In this document: positions 62,739 through 64,000 of the stretch, piece by piece
How positions within the stretch are numbered: position 1 is the first letter of the stretch
Layout: every line of letters starts with the position of its first letter
Source: Rhodococcus sp. B50
Lineage (GTDB): Bacteria > Actinomycetota > Actinomycetes > Mycobacteriales > Mycobacteriaceae
Reading direction: 5' to 3'
Assembly (NCBI RefSeq): GCF_013602415.1
Contig: NZ_WPAG02000003.1
Span: 372,001 to 436,000 of the forward strand
DNA length: 64,000 bases
The notes under the pieces: model-generated
What the model was told of the DNA's origin: nothing
Seen by the model: only the letters and a program-made list of their open reading frames with translations
The model's database searches: none
Translations under genes and position numbers: made by a program

Positions 62739-63536
62739 ATGGACCCCACAGGTCTGCACGAAGTGGACTATCGGGAAGAAAACGGTGTCGCCTGGGTGAC
62801 GCTGCACCGGCCCGACACGCTCAATGCTCTGAGTACCGCAATGCGCAGCGAACTGCGCCACATCTGGCGCACACTACGAACCGAAGACGACATCCGATGC
62901 GTCGTTCTCACCGGCTCGGGCAACCGATCCTTCTGCACCGGGATCGACCGGTCCGAGATCCTCGACAGTGACGAGCCGTTCGACCCGTACGCCTACGACG
63001 ACCTGGGAGCGGAGATCGGTCCGAAATCCAACGGGCTGTGGAAGCCGGTCATCGCCGCGATCAACGGGATGGCGTGTGGCGGCGCGTTCTACCTTCTCGG
63101 CGAGTCGGAGTTCGTAATCGCCGCCGAACATGCGACCTTCTTCGACCCCCATGTCACCTACGGGATGGCGGCGGTCTACGAACCGATGTTCCTCAGCGGT
63201 CGTATGGCCTTCGGGGACCTCATGCGGATGTCGCTCCTCGGGCTCGGTGAACGACTCTCGGCCGACTCGGCTCGCGAGTCCGGATTGGTGTCACAGGTGG
63301 TGCCGGCCGAGCAATTGCACGAGACCGCCACATGGGCGGCCGAGACCATCGCCGCCAATCCACCGGCCGCGGTCCAGACGACGGTGCGCTCTTTGTGGGC
63401 AGCGCGCCGCCTGGGCGTCCCGGGCGCGATCGACATGGGCAACGTGCTGCTGGCCGCAGGCGACCATCCCGAGATGTTGCGAGCCGGCCAGGACCGGTTC
63501 CGCGGTCAATCCCGACCCGAGAGTCGAACTCGGTGA
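62739..63536 (+). CDS. Enoyl-CoA hydratase/isomerase, second copy
   Basis: A 265-residue crotonase: VAWVTLHRPDTLNALSTAMR, LTGSGNRSFCTGIDRSE, then IAAINGMACGGAFYLLGESE, the second oxyanion-hole segment. The position of the hydratase glutamates is not fully clear (ESEFVIAAEHATFFDPHVTY). AGGAG lies eight bases before the ATG. It probably hydrates the enoyl-CoA made by the acyl-CoA dehydrogenase immediately downstream, giving the 3-hydroxyacyl-CoA that the Ltp2-like aldolase would cleave. Confidence 0.87.
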   Translation: MDPTGLHEVDYREENGVAWVTLHRPDTLNALSTAMRSELRHIWRTLRTEDDIRCVVLTGSGNRSFCTGIDRSEILDSDEPFDPYAYDDLGAEIGPKSNGLWKPVIAAINGMACGGAFYLLGESEFVIAAEHATFFDPHVTYGMAAVYEPMFLSGRMAFGDLMRMSLLGLGERLSADSARESGLVSQVVPAEQLHETATWAAETIAANPPAAVQTTVRSLWAARRLGVPGAIDMGNVLLAAGDHPEMLRAGQDRFRGQSRPESRTR

Positions 63537-63556
63537 CCTTCACACAGGAGTATGTA

Positions 63557-64000
63557 ATGGACTTTTCGTTCAGTGACGACGAACAACGCTTCGACGCCGA
63601 GGTCGTCGAATACTTGGCGCAGGAGCGCCAACACCCGGACGCAGACGTAGTCTTCGCTGCTCACCACGAGTCGCATTCGCAACTTGCCAGCAAACCCCAA
63701 CACAAGGCGTTCATGCGCCGTCTCGCCCAACGCGGATGGCTGGGGATGTCATGGCCGCGAGAGTATGGCGGCGACGCGCACGAAGGGCTCTACGAATACC
63801 TGCTCAACGAACGTTTGTCTCAGGCAGGTGCACCTCTGGTCGGCAAGGGCATCGGAATCATCGGCAAGACAATCATCCGACACGGCAGCGACGATCTGCG
63901 GGCCCGGTTCCTGCACCGGATCCGGACCGCCGAGATCGACTTCGCACTCGGCTACTCCGAACCCGATGCCGGCTCGGATCTGGCCTCGCTCAAACTCCGT
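63557..64000 (+). CDS. Acyl-CoA dehydrogenase, partial at window end
   Basis: The first 148 codons of an acyl-CoA dehydrogenase: MDFSFSDDEQRFDAEVVEYL, then LAQRGWLGMSWPREYGGDAH, LAARFLHRIRT-like helix and YSEPDAGSDLASLKLR, which leads into the FAD-binding domain. AGGAG lies six bases before the ATG at 63557. The gene continues past the window. It would introduce the 2,3-double bond for the hydratase. It is probably one subunit of a heteromeric FadE pair, as in cholesterol degradation, but only the start is visible. Confidence 0.88.
   Translation, partial: MDFSFSDDEQRFDAEVVEYLAQERQHPDADVVFAAHHESHSQLASKPQHKAFMRRLAQRGWLGMSWPREYGGDAHEGLYEYLLNERLSQAGAPLVGKGIGIIGKTIIRHGSDDLRARFLHRIRTAEIDFALGYSEPDAGSDLASLKLR

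Noticed and set aside
1..64000. CRISPR arrays or tRNA/rRNA genes
   Set aside because: No regularly spaced direct repeats and no recognisable tRNA or rRNA sequence were found on reading; a dedicated scan (e.g. tRNAscan, CRISPR finder) was not possible.

Overview
The window is GC-rich actinobacterial DNA, most likely from Rhodococcus or a close relative (Nocardia/Gordonia/Mycobacterium group). The indicators are two MspA/Nfp-type mycolata porins, actinobacterial split lycopene cyclases with CrtU, an ERCC4-Lsr2 fusion, an F420-type (Ddn-like) reductase, and a large acyl-CoA/P450 catabolic cluster. A ParA/ParB pair with nearby repeats, many insertion sequences, toxin-antitoxin genes and a pRiA4b ORF-3-like gene suggest a large plasmid or an equivalent accessory region. 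No rRNA, tRNA, ribosomal-protein or CRISPR feature was seen.

Layout. 1-3.2 kb: decayed antitoxin, MazF and VOC genes, followed by an intact RES-type toxin-antitoxin operon. 3.5-4.9 kb: an IS21 end remnant and a frameshifted IS110-family element with a possible bridge-RNA region. 5.2-8.3 kb: ERCC4-Lsr2 nuclease, Hsp20 remnant, SRPBCC protein, STAS protein and a small three-helix protein. 8.6-12.6 kb: a DHA2-type efflux pump and a tandem porin operon with a terminator. 12.6-18.8 kb: broken genes around a second RES toxin-antitoxin pair and a pRiA4b ORF-3-like protein. 18.9-22.4 kb: carotenoid operon crtYc-crtYd-(remnant)-crtU-Rieske, linked by stop/start overlaps. 22.6-29.5 kb: two IS21-type elements, the first carrying a nested ISL3 element. 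29.5-35.1 kb: small genes, a PLD-like protein, an IS256 element, and an ArsR/CmtR-like regulator, cation transporter and DUF3703 operon. 35.1-47.7 kb: pseudogenes (HEPN/Abi-like, LLM oxidoreductase, Baeyer-Villiger monooxygenase, KstD-like, RES) interspersed with a Ddn-like reductase, an MHYT sensor, parAB, a PASTA protein and a TetR regulator. 48.0-49.7 kb: a second, almost identical ISL3 copy.

49.9-64.0 kb holds a well-preserved catabolic region of two divergent operons. The leftward one (58,997 to about 51,100, perhaps on to 49,900) encodes a class II aldolase-type enzyme, extradiol-type VOC dioxygenase, D-2-hydroxyacid dehydrogenase, cytochrome P450, thiolase, SDR, enoyl-CoA hydratase, flavin/ferredoxin reductase and MaoC hydratase. 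The rightward one (59,153 past the window end) encodes a small VOC protein, acyl-CoA ligase, an Ltp2-like thiolase homologue with a DUF35 partner, enoyl-CoA hydratase and acyl-CoA dehydrogenase. Together they look like a pathway that activates an acid to its CoA thioester, shortens a side chain by beta-oxidation and retro-aldol cleavage, and oxidises a ring with the P450 and the dioxygenase. The substrate cannot be read from sequence alone.

The strongest contrasts are between intact operons (carotenoid, porin, metal resistance, catabolic) and heavily decayed DNA between them. RES-family toxin-antitoxin genes recur at five places in all stages of preservation. Several IS boundaries could be placed to the base from terminal repeats and target duplications.
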